Below, piece by piece: positions 35,765 through 43,200 of a DNA stretch of 64,000 nt; position 1 is the stretch's first letter, and each line of letters starts with the position of its first letter. The stretch is from positions 682,001-746,000 of the forward strand of contig NZ_CP014595.1 in assembly GCF_001687105.1 (NCBI RefSeq), written 5' to 3'. A program made the position numbers and the translations under genes. The notes under the pieces are model-generated. The model ran no database searches, was not told where the DNA came from, and worked only from the letters and a program-made list of their open reading frames with translations. The stretch is from Salipiger sp. CCB-MM3 (GTDB lineage: Bacteria > Pseudomonadota > Alphaproteobacteria > Rhodobacterales > Rhodobacteraceae).

Positions 35765-36594
35765 CAGCCCTGCTCCACCGACGGCTGCTCAGCCGCCCCG
35801 CTGTTCGAAAGCCCCGCGGTCAGCACCGCGCGCCGCGAGGGGGCTCCGCGCAGGTCCGGCACCTCACCCGCATCCATCGCCGCCTCTTCAGCGGCCATCT
35901 CGGCCAGATCCGCCTCGCGCTGCGCCCGGATCTCGGCGGCGCGGTCGGTTTCGGCACGGTTGGCCTCGTCGAAAAGCGCCGCCATCACCGCGCGCGCCAC
36001 ATCGGTGGCGTCCTTCTGGCGGGTAAACTCCCCCATCGGCGAAAACAGCGAGCAGGCCTTGTAGGGGCCGGTCATCTCGCGGCTGTTGTGCAGGAATTCA
36101 TACTCGCCCGAGGGAAAGCCGATCACCTCCTTGTCCCCGGCGCGGAGCTCACGCCACTCCGCGCCCTCATCGGGCAGCAGCACAAGGTTCATGAACCACG
36201 GCGAGACCAGCACTCCAAGCAGGCAGTCGCCATGGCGCTGAAAGCCCACCGCCTCGACCCGCAGCGCCTTGTTGACGATCGGCACGTCGCGCATCTTGGC
36301 ATGATACACCTCGGCGAAATCGGCCTCGAGCCGGTCCGTCACCGCCTTGATGCGCGCCGCTTCGAGCAGGTCCGCCGCGCCCGGATCTTCCAGCACCATG
36401 AACTGCTCCTTGGGGGCCGAGCAATTCGGGCAGGACCAATCCTCGGGCAGATCGGCAAAGGCGGTGCCCGGCTCGACCTGCCGGAAATCGTCGCCCTCGG
36501 CCGGATCATAGGGCGTCCAGCAGATCTTGCACTCCATCACCGCCTGCGCGCTGATCCGGTCGTTGGCACCCAGATAGGACCCTTCAAAGCTCAT
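35764..36594 (-). CDS. hupJ: Rubredoxin-HybE fusion (HupI-HupJ)
   Basis: 276 residues with two parts. Residues 18-66 form a rubredoxin (Cys22 and Cys25 in ECKICWTPYD, Cys55 and Cys58 in WSCPNCSAPKEQF), equal to HupI. Residues about 72-205 match the HybE/HupJ chaperone ([NiFe]-hydrogenase assembly; HGDCLLGVLVSPWFMNLVLL and MTGPYKACSLFSPM). The last 60 residues are an acidic Ala/Glu-rich tail. Both parts help assemble the small subunit and Tat-proofread HupSL; HupI is important under oxygen. In several rhizobia hupI and hupJ are separate genes. It overlaps hupH and hupK by 4 and 1 bases. Confidence 0.88.
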   Translation of the reverse strand: MSFEGSYLGANDRISAQAVMECKICWTPYDPAEGDDFRQVEPGTAFADLPEDWSCPNCSAPKEQFMVLEDPGAADLLEAARIKAVTDRLEADFAEVYHAKMRDVPIVNKALRVEAVGFQRHGDCLLGVLVSPWFMNLVLLPDEGAEWRELRAGDKEVIGFPSGEYEFLHNSREMTGPYKACSLFSPMGEFTRQKDATDVARAVMAALFDEANRAETDRAAEIRAQREADLAEMAAEEAAMDAGEVPDLRGAPSRRAVLTAGLSNSGAAEQPSVEQG

Positions 36595-37412
36595 CGGATC
36601 GCCTCCAGCACTTCACGCAGACGCTCTGCGCTGTCCGTCAGATCTTCGGGCGCCGCCAGCGCCACCTCGGGCATGGCGGTCACCTCGAAGGTGTCGAGGA
36701 TCAGCTGATCCATCGAGTTGTAGAAGCGCACGCGCCAGACGTGGGGCGTGGCGGTGGCGGTGACCCGGCAATTGCCATAGCCGCGCGACAGGATGTCGAC
36801 AGAGCCCTCGCCAAGCCGCGCATCGAGCCATGCCAGATCGCCCTCGGTGTGCGGCAGCAGCGTCATATTCACCACATGGGTCGCGCCCGCGTAGGCGGCG
36901 CTCTTGTCCAGCAATTCGGCCAGCAGCGCCGGGGCGTTGACCACCCCCACACCGGCCTTTTCGGAGTTGCCCCGCCGCGACGGCTCGAACGCCCGGCTGC
37001 GCGCCGCGCCCGGCACCGCGCCGATCTCGATCGCATCGAGCCCCGCCCCGCTCAGCATCCAGACACCCGCAAAAACGCTCTCCTGCACGCGGATCGCCGG
37101 GATGCCGCGGATCTTCATCGCCACTTCGCCTTCCAGCATGGTGTCGGCGACGAGCCTGCGGTTCGCCGCGTCCAGCGGGCTCAGATCGAAGCGCTCGGGC
37201 GCGCCGCCCCCAGCGACACGCTCGGCGGCCTCCGCCAGCGCCGCCAGCAGCCCCATCGCAGGGGCCAGCGCGGCGCTGGCCTCCACATCCGGCACATGGG
37301 CGGTGAAGGTGCGCATGTCCTGCGGCAGCGACATATACTGCAGCTCGGCCTCATCCTCGGGCTGCGAGCCGGGGCCGTAGCCGACGGGCGGAAGGTGGAA
37401 ATTGCTGACCAT
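36591..37412 (-). CDS. hupH: Hydrogenase expression/formation protein HupH (HyaF family)
   Basis: 273 residues covering the HupH/HyaF family: LQYMSLPQDMRTFTAHVPD near the N-terminus, and the C-terminal domain with LSRGYGNCRVTATATPHVWR and RFYNSMDQLILDTFEVT. It is involved in small-subunit maturation, probably of the iron-sulfur clusters under oxygen. It overlaps the next gene by 4 bases. Confidence 0.92.
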   Translation of the reverse strand: MVSNFHLPPVGYGPGSQPEDEAELQYMSLPQDMRTFTAHVPDVEASAALAPAMGLLAALAEAAERVAGGGAPERFDLSPLDAANRRLVADTMLEGEVAMKIRGIPAIRVQESVFAGVWMLSGAGLDAIEIGAVPGAARSRAFEPSRRGNSEKAGVGVVNAPALLAELLDKSAAYAGATHVVNMTLLPHTEGDLAWLDARLGEGSVDILSRGYGNCRVTATATPHVWRVRFYNSMDQLILDTFEVTAMPEVALAAPEDLTDSAERLREVLEAIR

Positions 37413-37429
37413 GGGGATGTCCTTTCGGC

Positions 37430-37849
37430 TCAGGCCGCGGAGGTGGCTTCGGAAGCCGGAGGAAGCTCGGGTGTGATCGCCAGAAGATGCGGGATGCGGG
37501 CCATGTAGTCGTCCCAGTCGCGCACCTTGGGGATGCCGCCGACACAGGTGCCGCCGCGGTAGAAGATCAGCGAAGGCGTCTTCAGCACCCCGGCGCTCTC
37601 GCGCAGTTCGGCCTCGATCGCATCGCCCACCACAGCGCAGTCGAAAGCGCCTTGGAAGGTCATGCGCAGCTCGGGCAGGATCACCGCCACATCGGCGCTT
37701 TCAAGGTTGCGCTTGGGATCGCCGGGCACAAAGAGCACATGCGCCCCGTCGCGCGCGGTGAAGGCACGCAGCGCCTCCATGCTCTCCAGCAGCGGCATGT
37801 TCATCTCGGTGCTCAGCCGGTCGATCAGCGGATGGCCCATGTCAGTCAC
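37430..37849 (-). CDS. hupG: HupG/HyaE family hydrogenase chaperone
   Basis: 139 residues with a thioredoxin-like fold but no CxxC: HVLFVPGDPKRNLESADVAV and TPSLIFYRGGTCVGGIPKVRDW. Relatives (HyaE/HupG) bind the small-subunit Tat signal peptide as a proofreading chaperone. It lies between hupF and hupH in the standard order. Confidence 0.9.
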   Translation of the reverse strand: MTDMGHPLIDRLSTEMNMPLLESMEALRAFTARDGAHVLFVPGDPKRNLESADVAVILPELRMTFQGAFDCAVVGDAIEAELRESAGVLKTPSLIFYRGGTCVGGIPKVRDWDDYMARIPHLLAITPELPPASEATSAA

Positions 37850-37865
37850 TCCTCGTATTGCGGCC

Positions 37866-38186
37866 TCAAGCCTTGCTCAAACCGGCCGCGCGGGCCGCTT
37901 CCAGATGCGGGGGCAGCGCCGGGCTGCGGTTTTCCAGATCGGCAAAGGCCCCCTCGGCGCTGCCCCCCGCCATGAGGCTGCGCAGCCCCGCCAGCGCCTC
38001 GGCGATCAGCGCCGCCTCTTCGGGCGAGATCACCTCGCGGGCGCAGCCGAGATGGGTCAGCACCCATGTGCCGGGGGCCAGCGGGCCGGTGAGCGACAGG
38101 TCGATCAGCGCCTCGCCCTCGGCGCCCGTGGCACGGGCGGCGATGCCCTCGACCGAAAGAATCTGCATGGGGATGCCGACGCACAT
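37866..38186 (-). CDS. hupF: HypC-family chaperone HupF
   Basis: 106 residues beginning MCVGIPMQILSVEG, with Cys2 and the OB-fold core to WVLTHLGCAREVI, then a C-terminal extension of about 40 residues that distinguishes HupF from HypC. It is thought to protect or stabilise the HupL precursor, mainly under oxygen. It overlaps hupD by 1 base. Confidence 0.93.
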   Translation of the reverse strand: MCVGIPMQILSVEGIAARATGAEGEALIDLSLTGPLAPGTWVLTHLGCAREVISPEEAALIAEALAGLRSLMAGGSAEGAFADLENRSPALPPHLEAARAAGLSKA

Positions 38187-38800
38187 CAGCCGCGTCCGCT
38201 CTGCGGGAAGAAGCGCGCGTCGCCGCTGCGGCAGGCCTCATCCTCGGTCGGGCGGCCCGCCTCATAGGCGTCCATGCGCAGCGAGGCATCGGCGAGATCT
38301 GGTGTCTCGGTGCTGCCTTCGGCGGCCACAAAGCCGCGCGCCGCCAGCCAGCCGCGGGCGATGGCCACCGCCTCGGGGATGCGCGCCGTCACCTCGGGCC
38401 GCAGCGATCCGCCGTAATCCTCAAGCTCGACCGGCTGGCAGCCGATCAACACAAGCTCGCCGGGGCAGTAGCCCATGAGTTGCGCGGTGGCGATCACATC
38501 CTGAAAGCCGGTCTGGTGCAGGCTCATCTTCTTGGCGCCCATGAAGGCGGGCACTTCCTCGCCCTCGACGATCTTCATGGTGCCGGGCTCCAGCCCGTAA
38601 TCCACCGCGTCAAAGACGACCATCACGTCAGCCTCTTCGAGGAAAGGCAGCAGGTAGAGCCCCTGCGTGCCGCCATCGAGCACCGTCACCTCCGGCCCAT
38701 AGGCCAGCGTCGCGGCCACATGTTCGACGCAGCGCACACCAAAGCCCTCGTCCGCCCAGAGCACGTTACCGATGCCGAGAATGAGCGCCTTTTGCGCCAT
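38186..38800 (-). CDS. hupD: Hydrogenase maturation protease HupD
   Basis: 204 residues. LILGIGNVLWADEGFGVRCVEH carries the nickel-binding Glu, VVFDAVDYGLEPG the Asp, and MSLHQTGFQDVI the His. It cuts the C-terminal tail from HupL after Ni insertion (predicted after His582 in this HupL). First gene of the downstream block; a terminator hairpin separates it from hupC, so it probably has its own promoter in the 279-base gap. Confidence 0.95.
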   Translation of the reverse strand: MAQKALILGIGNVLWADEGFGVRCVEHVAATLAYGPEVTVLDGGTQGLYLLPFLEEADVMVVFDAVDYGLEPGTMKIVEGEEVPAFMGAKKMSLHQTGFQDVIATAQLMGYCPGELVLIGCQPVELEDYGGSLRPEVTARIPEAVAIARGWLAARGFVAAEGSTETPDLADASLRMDAYEAGRPTEDEACRSGDARFFPQSGRG

Positions 38801-39025
38801 ATGTCCCTCCCTCCGCTTGCGCGCCGAAAACCGTGTTTTCAGCTGCTGGCCCTTTCGAAATTAAGGGCATCGTTCCGCCACGGCAGCGAATTTCCACCCA
38901 CCCGGATAAAATCCGCATCTGCATGATATGTTTAACAAAAACCTAAAAATCGCCCCGAACTGACCTACGCTAACCGGAATTCATCTTTCCACAAATACTC
39001 AAAATTGGAAAACCACCTTCCACAC
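38801..39025 (-). promoter_or_regulatory. Putative promoter region of the hupD-hypE block
   Basis: AT-rich for this genome from 38915 to 39005 and without a gene. It holds the 10-base word TGCATGATAT at 38920-38929, which also occurs upstream of hupS at 43110-43119. This shared word is a candidate binding site or promoter element common to the two hydrogenase transcripts. No convincing -35/-10 pair was found. Confidence 0.4.
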
Positions 39026-39050
39026 AAAGAAACGGACCCCGAAGGGTCCG
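39026..39050 (-). terminator. Terminator after hupC
   Basis: CGGACCC (39033-39039) pairs perfectly with GGGTCCG (39044-39050) around a 4-base loop, and minus-strand transcripts then read TTTCTTTG. It lies 30 bases after the hupC stop codon and marks the end of hupSLC. Confidence 0.8.
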
Positions 39051-39079
39051 CTTCCACGTCTTCCGTCTTGGGAGGGGAG

Positions 39080-39856
39080 TCAGTCCGGAAGATCGTCCTT
39101 GAAGGTGCGGTGGCCCGAGATCATCGTCGAGACCATCGACTGCCGCGACATGATGTCCTCGCGGATCGCGGCGTAGATGTGGATCATCATGAAGATCACG
39201 ATGAACCACATGCCAAGGTGATGAAGGGAATGCAGAATTTGCGTATTCCCCACCAGCGCGATGAGCCAGCCCATGACCAGATCGGGCAGCGATCCCTGCC
39301 CTGCACCCTCGGCATAAAGCGCCCAGCCGGTCAGCAGCATGAAGGTGATGCCCACCGTCATGAAGAAGAACATCGCCACCTGCGCCAGCGGGTTGTGACC
39401 CACGTATTTCTTCGGCACATCCTCAAGGAAGGCGTACCAGCGCAGCTCGTGGACAACTTCTTTCCACCAGCTTTTCTTCCAGACCGGCACATAGAACAGC
39501 TGCTTGGCATGATGGTTGCCAACAAAGGCCCAATAGACCCGGCCAAGGAAGGCCACGGTCAGCATCTGCCCGGCGGCGAAATGGCCAAAGCGGATGTAGC
39601 CCATGACGAACTGATGCGTGGCCTCGGCGAAATTCATCGTCGGCAGCGGCGAGGCGATGAACCAGCCGGTGCCGATCAGCACCATGATCAGCGCCGCGTT
39701 GATCCAATGCCAGAGCCGCACCGGCCATTCGTAGACAAAGACCGAGGTGCGGCGGCGGACGGTTTCGATGTCCGAGGCTCGCGCGTCGCCGGTCAGCGGG
39801 CGGGTCGACAGGGTCTGGCCCTGCCCTCCTTGCGTATGAAGCGTGTCCTCCGGCAT
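39080..39856 (-). CDS. hupC: Hydrogenase cytochrome b subunit HupC
   Basis: 258 residues from an ATG preceded by GGGAG. An unusual 40-residue hydrophilic head leads to VYEWPVRLWHWINAALIMVL, the first of four to five membrane helices, with heme-ligand His residues there and in LHSLHHLGMWFIVIFMMIHI. It is the diheme HyaC/HupC membrane anchor that passes electrons from HupS to quinone. The end NTQILHSLHHLGMW is a family hallmark. Confidence 0.94.
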   Translation of the reverse strand: MPEDTLHTQGGQGQTLSTRPLTGDARASDIETVRRRTSVFVYEWPVRLWHWINAALIMVLIGTGWFIASPLPTMNFAEATHQFVMGYIRFGHFAAGQMLTVAFLGRVYWAFVGNHHAKQLFYVPVWKKSWWKEVVHELRWYAFLEDVPKKYVGHNPLAQVAMFFFMTVGITFMLLTGWALYAEGAGQGSLPDLVMGWLIALVGNTQILHSLHHLGMWFIVIFMMIHIYAAIREDIMSRQSMVSTMISGHRTFKDDLPD

Positions 39857-39860
39857 GGGC

Positions 39861-40043
39861 TCACTCCCGGCGCGCGGCGTAAAGCCGCCAGACCAGCACG
39901 CCCGCCAGCGCCAGAACCCCCAGCCCATGCAGCGGCGAGAGCAGCCAATGCGCCGCGCCATCCGCAGGCAGCGCCGCGTCGTGACCGGGATGGGCCGCCG
40001 CCACAGAGGCGGAGGCGGCCCAGATCAGGATTGCCTTTTTCAT
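39861..40043 (-). CDS. Small exported/membrane peptide between hupL and hupC
   Basis: 60 residues from an ATG preceded by a clear AGAGGAGAAG site. The first 16 residues look like a signal peptide (MKKAILIWAASASVAAA); then comes AHPGHDA, a spacer with His, and a second hydrophobic helix (LLSPLHGLGVLALAGVLVWRLYAA) ending in RRE. It starts 14 bases after hupL and ends 4 bases before hupC, so it is clearly part of the hupSLC transcript. The AHPGH start of the mature part recalls HupE-type metal transport proteins, but the protein is far too short. Function unknown; a membrane accessory of HupSLC is inferred. I know of no named Hup protein of this kind. Confidence 0.75.
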   Translation of the reverse strand: MKKAILIWAASASVAAAHPGHDAALPADGAAHWLLSPLHGLGVLALAGVLVWRLYAARRE

Positions 40044-40057
40044 GATCGCTTCTCCTC

Positions 40058-41851
40058 TCAGCGAACCTTGACCTGCGCCAGTTCGGCGCCGTCGGGGGAC
40101 ATGACATGGGTGGAACAGGCAAGGCAGGGATCGAAGCTGTGCAGCGTGCGCAGGATCTCCACCGGCTCCTCGGGGCGCTCGACCTTGGTGTTCATCAGCG
40201 AGGCCTCGAAGGCGCCGATATTGCCCGCAGTGTCGCGCGGCGAGCCGTTCCACGTGGTCGGCACGACACATTGATAGTTCTCGATCCGCCCGTCCTTGAT
40301 CTTGATCCAATGCCCCAGCGCGCCGCGCGGCGCTTCGGTCATGCCGACACCCTTGGCCTCTTTCGGCCAGGTCGACGGATCCCATTTCTCGATGTTCGCC
40401 GTGCTCTCGTCGCCGTTGCGGATATTGGCGATCATCTTGTCGAAGAAGTGCCGTTGCAGACGGCCGCAATATTCGGATTCCAGCGCCCGCGCCGCGGTGC
40501 GGCCCAGTGTCGAGAACAGCGCCTCCTTGGGCAGGTCCATATCCGACAGCAGCCGGTCGACCTGATCGCGGATGTCCTCATGGCCCTTGGCGTAGCCGAC
40601 GATGTAACGCGCCAGCGGGCCCACCTCCATGGCATGACCGCGCCAGCGCGGGGCCTTGATCCACGAGTATTTCGCCGCCTCGTCAAGCTCTTCGATGCGG
40701 GTCTTGGTGCCCTTGGCGTTCGGCCCCAACTCGTATTTCGGCTCGGTGACGCCATCCCACGGATGCAGCCCCTTGCCCGCCTCGCCGTAGGTGTACCACG
40801 AGTGATCGACGAACTCCTGCACCTGCTCGGGATCGCGCGGATCGACGTCCAGCACCTCGTCCATATTGCCATTGATGATCGCGCCGCGCGGCAGATGCAG
40901 CTGCTCGGGCGAGAAATCGTTGGGATGCTCGGGGATGTCGCCATAGGCGAGGCACGCCTTCGAGGACAGCCCGCCACCGTACAGCCAGTTGCGGTAGAAG
41001 CCGCCGATTGCCTTCACATCGGGGACATAGACGTTGCGGTTGAACTCCTGCGTCTGGTCGATGATGGAGCTGACCATATTCAGCCGCTCCATGTTGATCG
41101 CCCCGACCGAGCCCACGCCGTCCATGTTGATCGGGCACGGCACGCCGCCCACAAGCCAGTTCGGGTGCGGGTTCTTGCCGCCAAAGATCGTGTGCACCTT
41201 GACGATCTCCTTCTGGAGATCGAGCGCCTCGAGGTAGTGGGTCGTCGCCATCAGATCCGCCTCGGGCGGCAGAAGATAGGCGGGATTGTCCCAATAGCCG
41301 TTCTTGAAGAGCCCGAGCTGGCCGCTCTCGACGAATTTCTTCAGCCGGTTCTGCACATCCCGGAAATAGCCCGGGCTCGACAGCGGGTGGTTCGGCCCGA
41401 CGGTCTGCTGCAACTCCGAGGTCGCCTTGGGATCGGCCTTCAGCGCGTTGATCGGGTTAACCCAGTCGAGCGCATGCAGGTGATAGAAATGCACGACGTG
41501 GTCGTGAATTTCGAGCGCCAGCTGCATCATGTTGCGGATCGAGTTGGCATTGTCGGGGATGGTGATCCCCAGCGCATCCTCGACCGCCCGCACCGAAGTC
41601 AGCGCATGGGTGCCGGTGCAGACGCCGCAGATGCGCTCGGTGAAGGCCCAGGCGTCGCGCGGGTCGCGGCCCTTGAGGATCACTTCCAGCCCGCGCCACA
41701 TGGTGCCGGTAGAGACCGCGTTGGTGATCATGTTGTTCTCGTCGACGTTCACCTCGCAGCGCATGTGACCCTCGATCCGAGTGACCGGATCGACCACGAT
41801 GCGCTGGCCGGAAGTGTCGAGCGTAAAGCCGTTGGGGGTTTGCACGACCAT
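40058..41851 (-). CDS. hupL: Uptake [NiFe]-hydrogenase large subunit
   Basis: 597 residues. Ni-Fe ligands are Cys75 and Cys78 ([11 protein letters not shown]) and Cys576 and Cys579 (DPCLACSTH). The 15-residue tail after His582 (starting VMSPDGAEL) is the extension removed by Hup[17 protein letters not shown] is the usual N-terminal motif. This is a group 1 membrane-bound enzyme that oxidises H2 at the periplasmic face. It follows hupS after 3 bases. Confidence 0.97.
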   Translation of the reverse strand: MVVQTPNGFTLDTSGQRIVVDPVTRIEGHMRCEVNVDENNMITNAVSTGTMWRGLEVILKGRDPRDAWAFTERICGVCTGTHALTSVRAVEDALGITIPDNANSIRNMMQLALEIHDHVVHFYHLHALDWVNPINALKADPKATSELQQTVGPNHPLSSPGYFRDVQNRLKKFVESGQLGLFKNGYWDNPAYLLPPEADLMATTHYLEALDLQKEIVKVHTIFGGKNPHPNWLVGGVPCPINMDGVGSVGAINMERLNMVSSIIDQTQEFNRNVYVPDVKAIGGFYRNWLYGGGLSSKACLAYGDIPEHPNDFSPEQLHLPRGAIINGNMDEVLDVDPRDPEQVQEFVDHSWYTYGEAGKGLHPWDGVTEPKYELGPNAKGTKTRIEELDEAAKYSWIKAPRWRGHAMEVGPLARYIVGYAKGHEDIRDQVDRLLSDMDLPKEALFSTLGRTAARALESEYCGRLQRHFFDKMIANIRNGDESTANIEKWDPSTWPKEAKGVGMTEAPRGALGHWIKIKDGRIENYQCVVPTTWNGSPRDTAGNIGAFEASLMNTKVERPEEPVEILRTLHSFDPCLACSTHVMSPDGAELAQVKVR

Positions 41852-41854
41852 GGA

Positions 41855-42949
41855 TCAGACCTCCTCGTGGGACGCTTTGGACTGCGTCTTCTTCTGTGCA
41901 GATTTCAGCGCCGAGACGGCGGCGTGCAGCGCGATGCCGCCGCCCACCACACCCGCCGCCGTGAGGCCCACCTTGTCGGCATTGGCCTCGATCCCGAACT
42001 GCGTAAGATCGGTGACGCGGTTGTAGAAACTGCCCTGATCCCAGAAGCCGTCTTCCGAGCAGCCGATGCAGCCATGGCCCGACTGGATCGGGAATGAGAC
42101 GCCTTCGTTCCAGCGCACCGTCGAACAGGCGTTGTAGGTGGTCGGCCCTTTGCAGCCCATCTTGTAGAGGCAATAGCCCTTGCGCGCGTTCTCATCGTCC
42201 CAATGCTCGACGAACTGCCCGGCGTCGAAATGCGGGCGGCGATAGCATTTGTCGTGGATGCGCTGGCTGTAGAACATCGCGGGCCGCCCCTGACGGTCAA
42301 GCTCGGGCAGCCGGTCGAAGGTCAGCATATAGGTGATCACCCCGGTCATCACCTCGGCGATGGGCGGGCAGCCCGGCACTTTGATGATCGGCTTGTCGGT
42401 GATCACCTTGTGCACCGGCGTCGCGCGGGTCGGGTTGGGTTTCGCCGCCTGCACGCAGCCGTAAGAGGCGCAGGCGCCCCAGCTGATGATCGCCTTGGCG
42501 TGCTCGGCAGCCTCGCGCAGCTGCTCGACGAAGGGACGCCCCCCGACGATGCAGAACATGCCGTCCTCGTTCAGCGGCGGGTTGCCTTCAACCGCGAGGA
42601 TGTAGTTGCCCTTGTATTTCTCGATGGTGTCGGCCAGCGCCGCCTCGGCCTGATGCCCCGCCGCCGCCATCAGCGTGTCGTCGTAGTCGAGGCTGATCAT
42701 CGACAGCACCACGTCCTTGGCGAGCGGATGCGCGCTGCGGATGAAGCTTTCCGAGCAGCAGGTGCATTCCAGCCCGTGCACCCAGATCACCGGGGTGCGC
42801 GGCTTGGTCTCCATGGCGTGGGCGATCTTCGGCACGAAGGCCGGTCCCAGCCCCAGCGCCGCCGCCGTCAGCGAGCAATATTTCATGAAGCTGCGCCGGG
42901 TGATCCCCTGCCGCCGCATCACATCGTAGAAGGTTTCTATCTGGCTCAA
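41855..42949 (-). CDS. hupS: Uptake [NiFe]-hydrogenase small subunit
   Basis: 364 residues from a TTG start preceded by GAGGGA; the protein begins (M)[14 protein letters not shown], matching other Rhodobacteraceae HupS, while an upstream in-frame ATG at 43000 adds unrelated residues. The Tat signal is [20 protein letters not shown]. Iron-sulfur ligands are visible in [33 protein letters not shown] and the C-terminal [14 protein letters not shown]. One hydrophobic C-terminal anchor ([18 protein letters not shown]) follows. It exports the HupSL dimer by Tat and relays electrons to HupC. Confidence 0.96.
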   Translation of the reverse strand: MSQIETFYDVMRRQGITRRSFMKYCSLTAAALGLGPAFVPKIAHAMETKPRTPVIWVHGLECTCCSESFIRSAHPLAKDVVLSMISLDYDDTLMAAAGHQAEAALADTIEKYKGNYILAVEGNPPLNEDGMFCIVGGRPFVEQLREAAEHAKAIISWGACASYGCVQAAKPNPTRATPVHKVITDKPIIKVPGCPPIAEVMTGVITYMLTFDRLPELDRQGRPAMFYSQRIHDKCYRRPHFDAGQFVEHWDDENARKGYCLYKMGCKGPTTYNACSTVRWNEGVSFPIQSGHGCIGCSEDGFWDQGSFYNRVTDLTQFGIEANADKVGLTAAGVVGGGIALHAAVSALKSAQKKTQSKASHEEV

Positions 42950-43200
42950 GCTGGTCCCTCCCTCGCCTTCAGGTCTGGCCTCATGCTCCGGGCAGCCCAC
43001 CCGGTGAGACTCTGGCGCGCCGAGAACAAAGGCGCGTGGTCCCTCCAGAGACCACGGTATGCCGGCGTGTGCGAAGGGAATGCGCGGACGCAGAGGAAGG
43101 TTTTAAATATGCATGATATTCAGGTGGTTACGCGGCATTTCTACAGGGTTTATGCAGCCGCAGCACGGATAGCGCCCTGCCAGCCCGAGAGCGCAGACGG
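42950..43200 (-). promoter_or_regulatory. Putative hupSLC control region
   Basis: 251 bases between hypF and hupS. Visible: an inverted repeat GTGGTC (43036-43041) / GACCAC (43050-43055) with an 8-base spacer, and an AT-rich block TTTTAAATATGCATGATATT (43101-43120) containing TGCATGATAT, shared with the hupD upstream region. The AT-rich block could be bent DNA or a host-factor site, as known for hupSL in R. capsulatus. The HupR site known there (TTG-N5-CAA) was not found in this gap. Confidence 0.5.

Noticed and set aside
41855..43000. ATG at 43000 as the hupS start
   Set aside because: It adds 17 residues unrelated to HupS proteins. The TTG at 42949 has a GAGGGA site and gives the family N-terminus.
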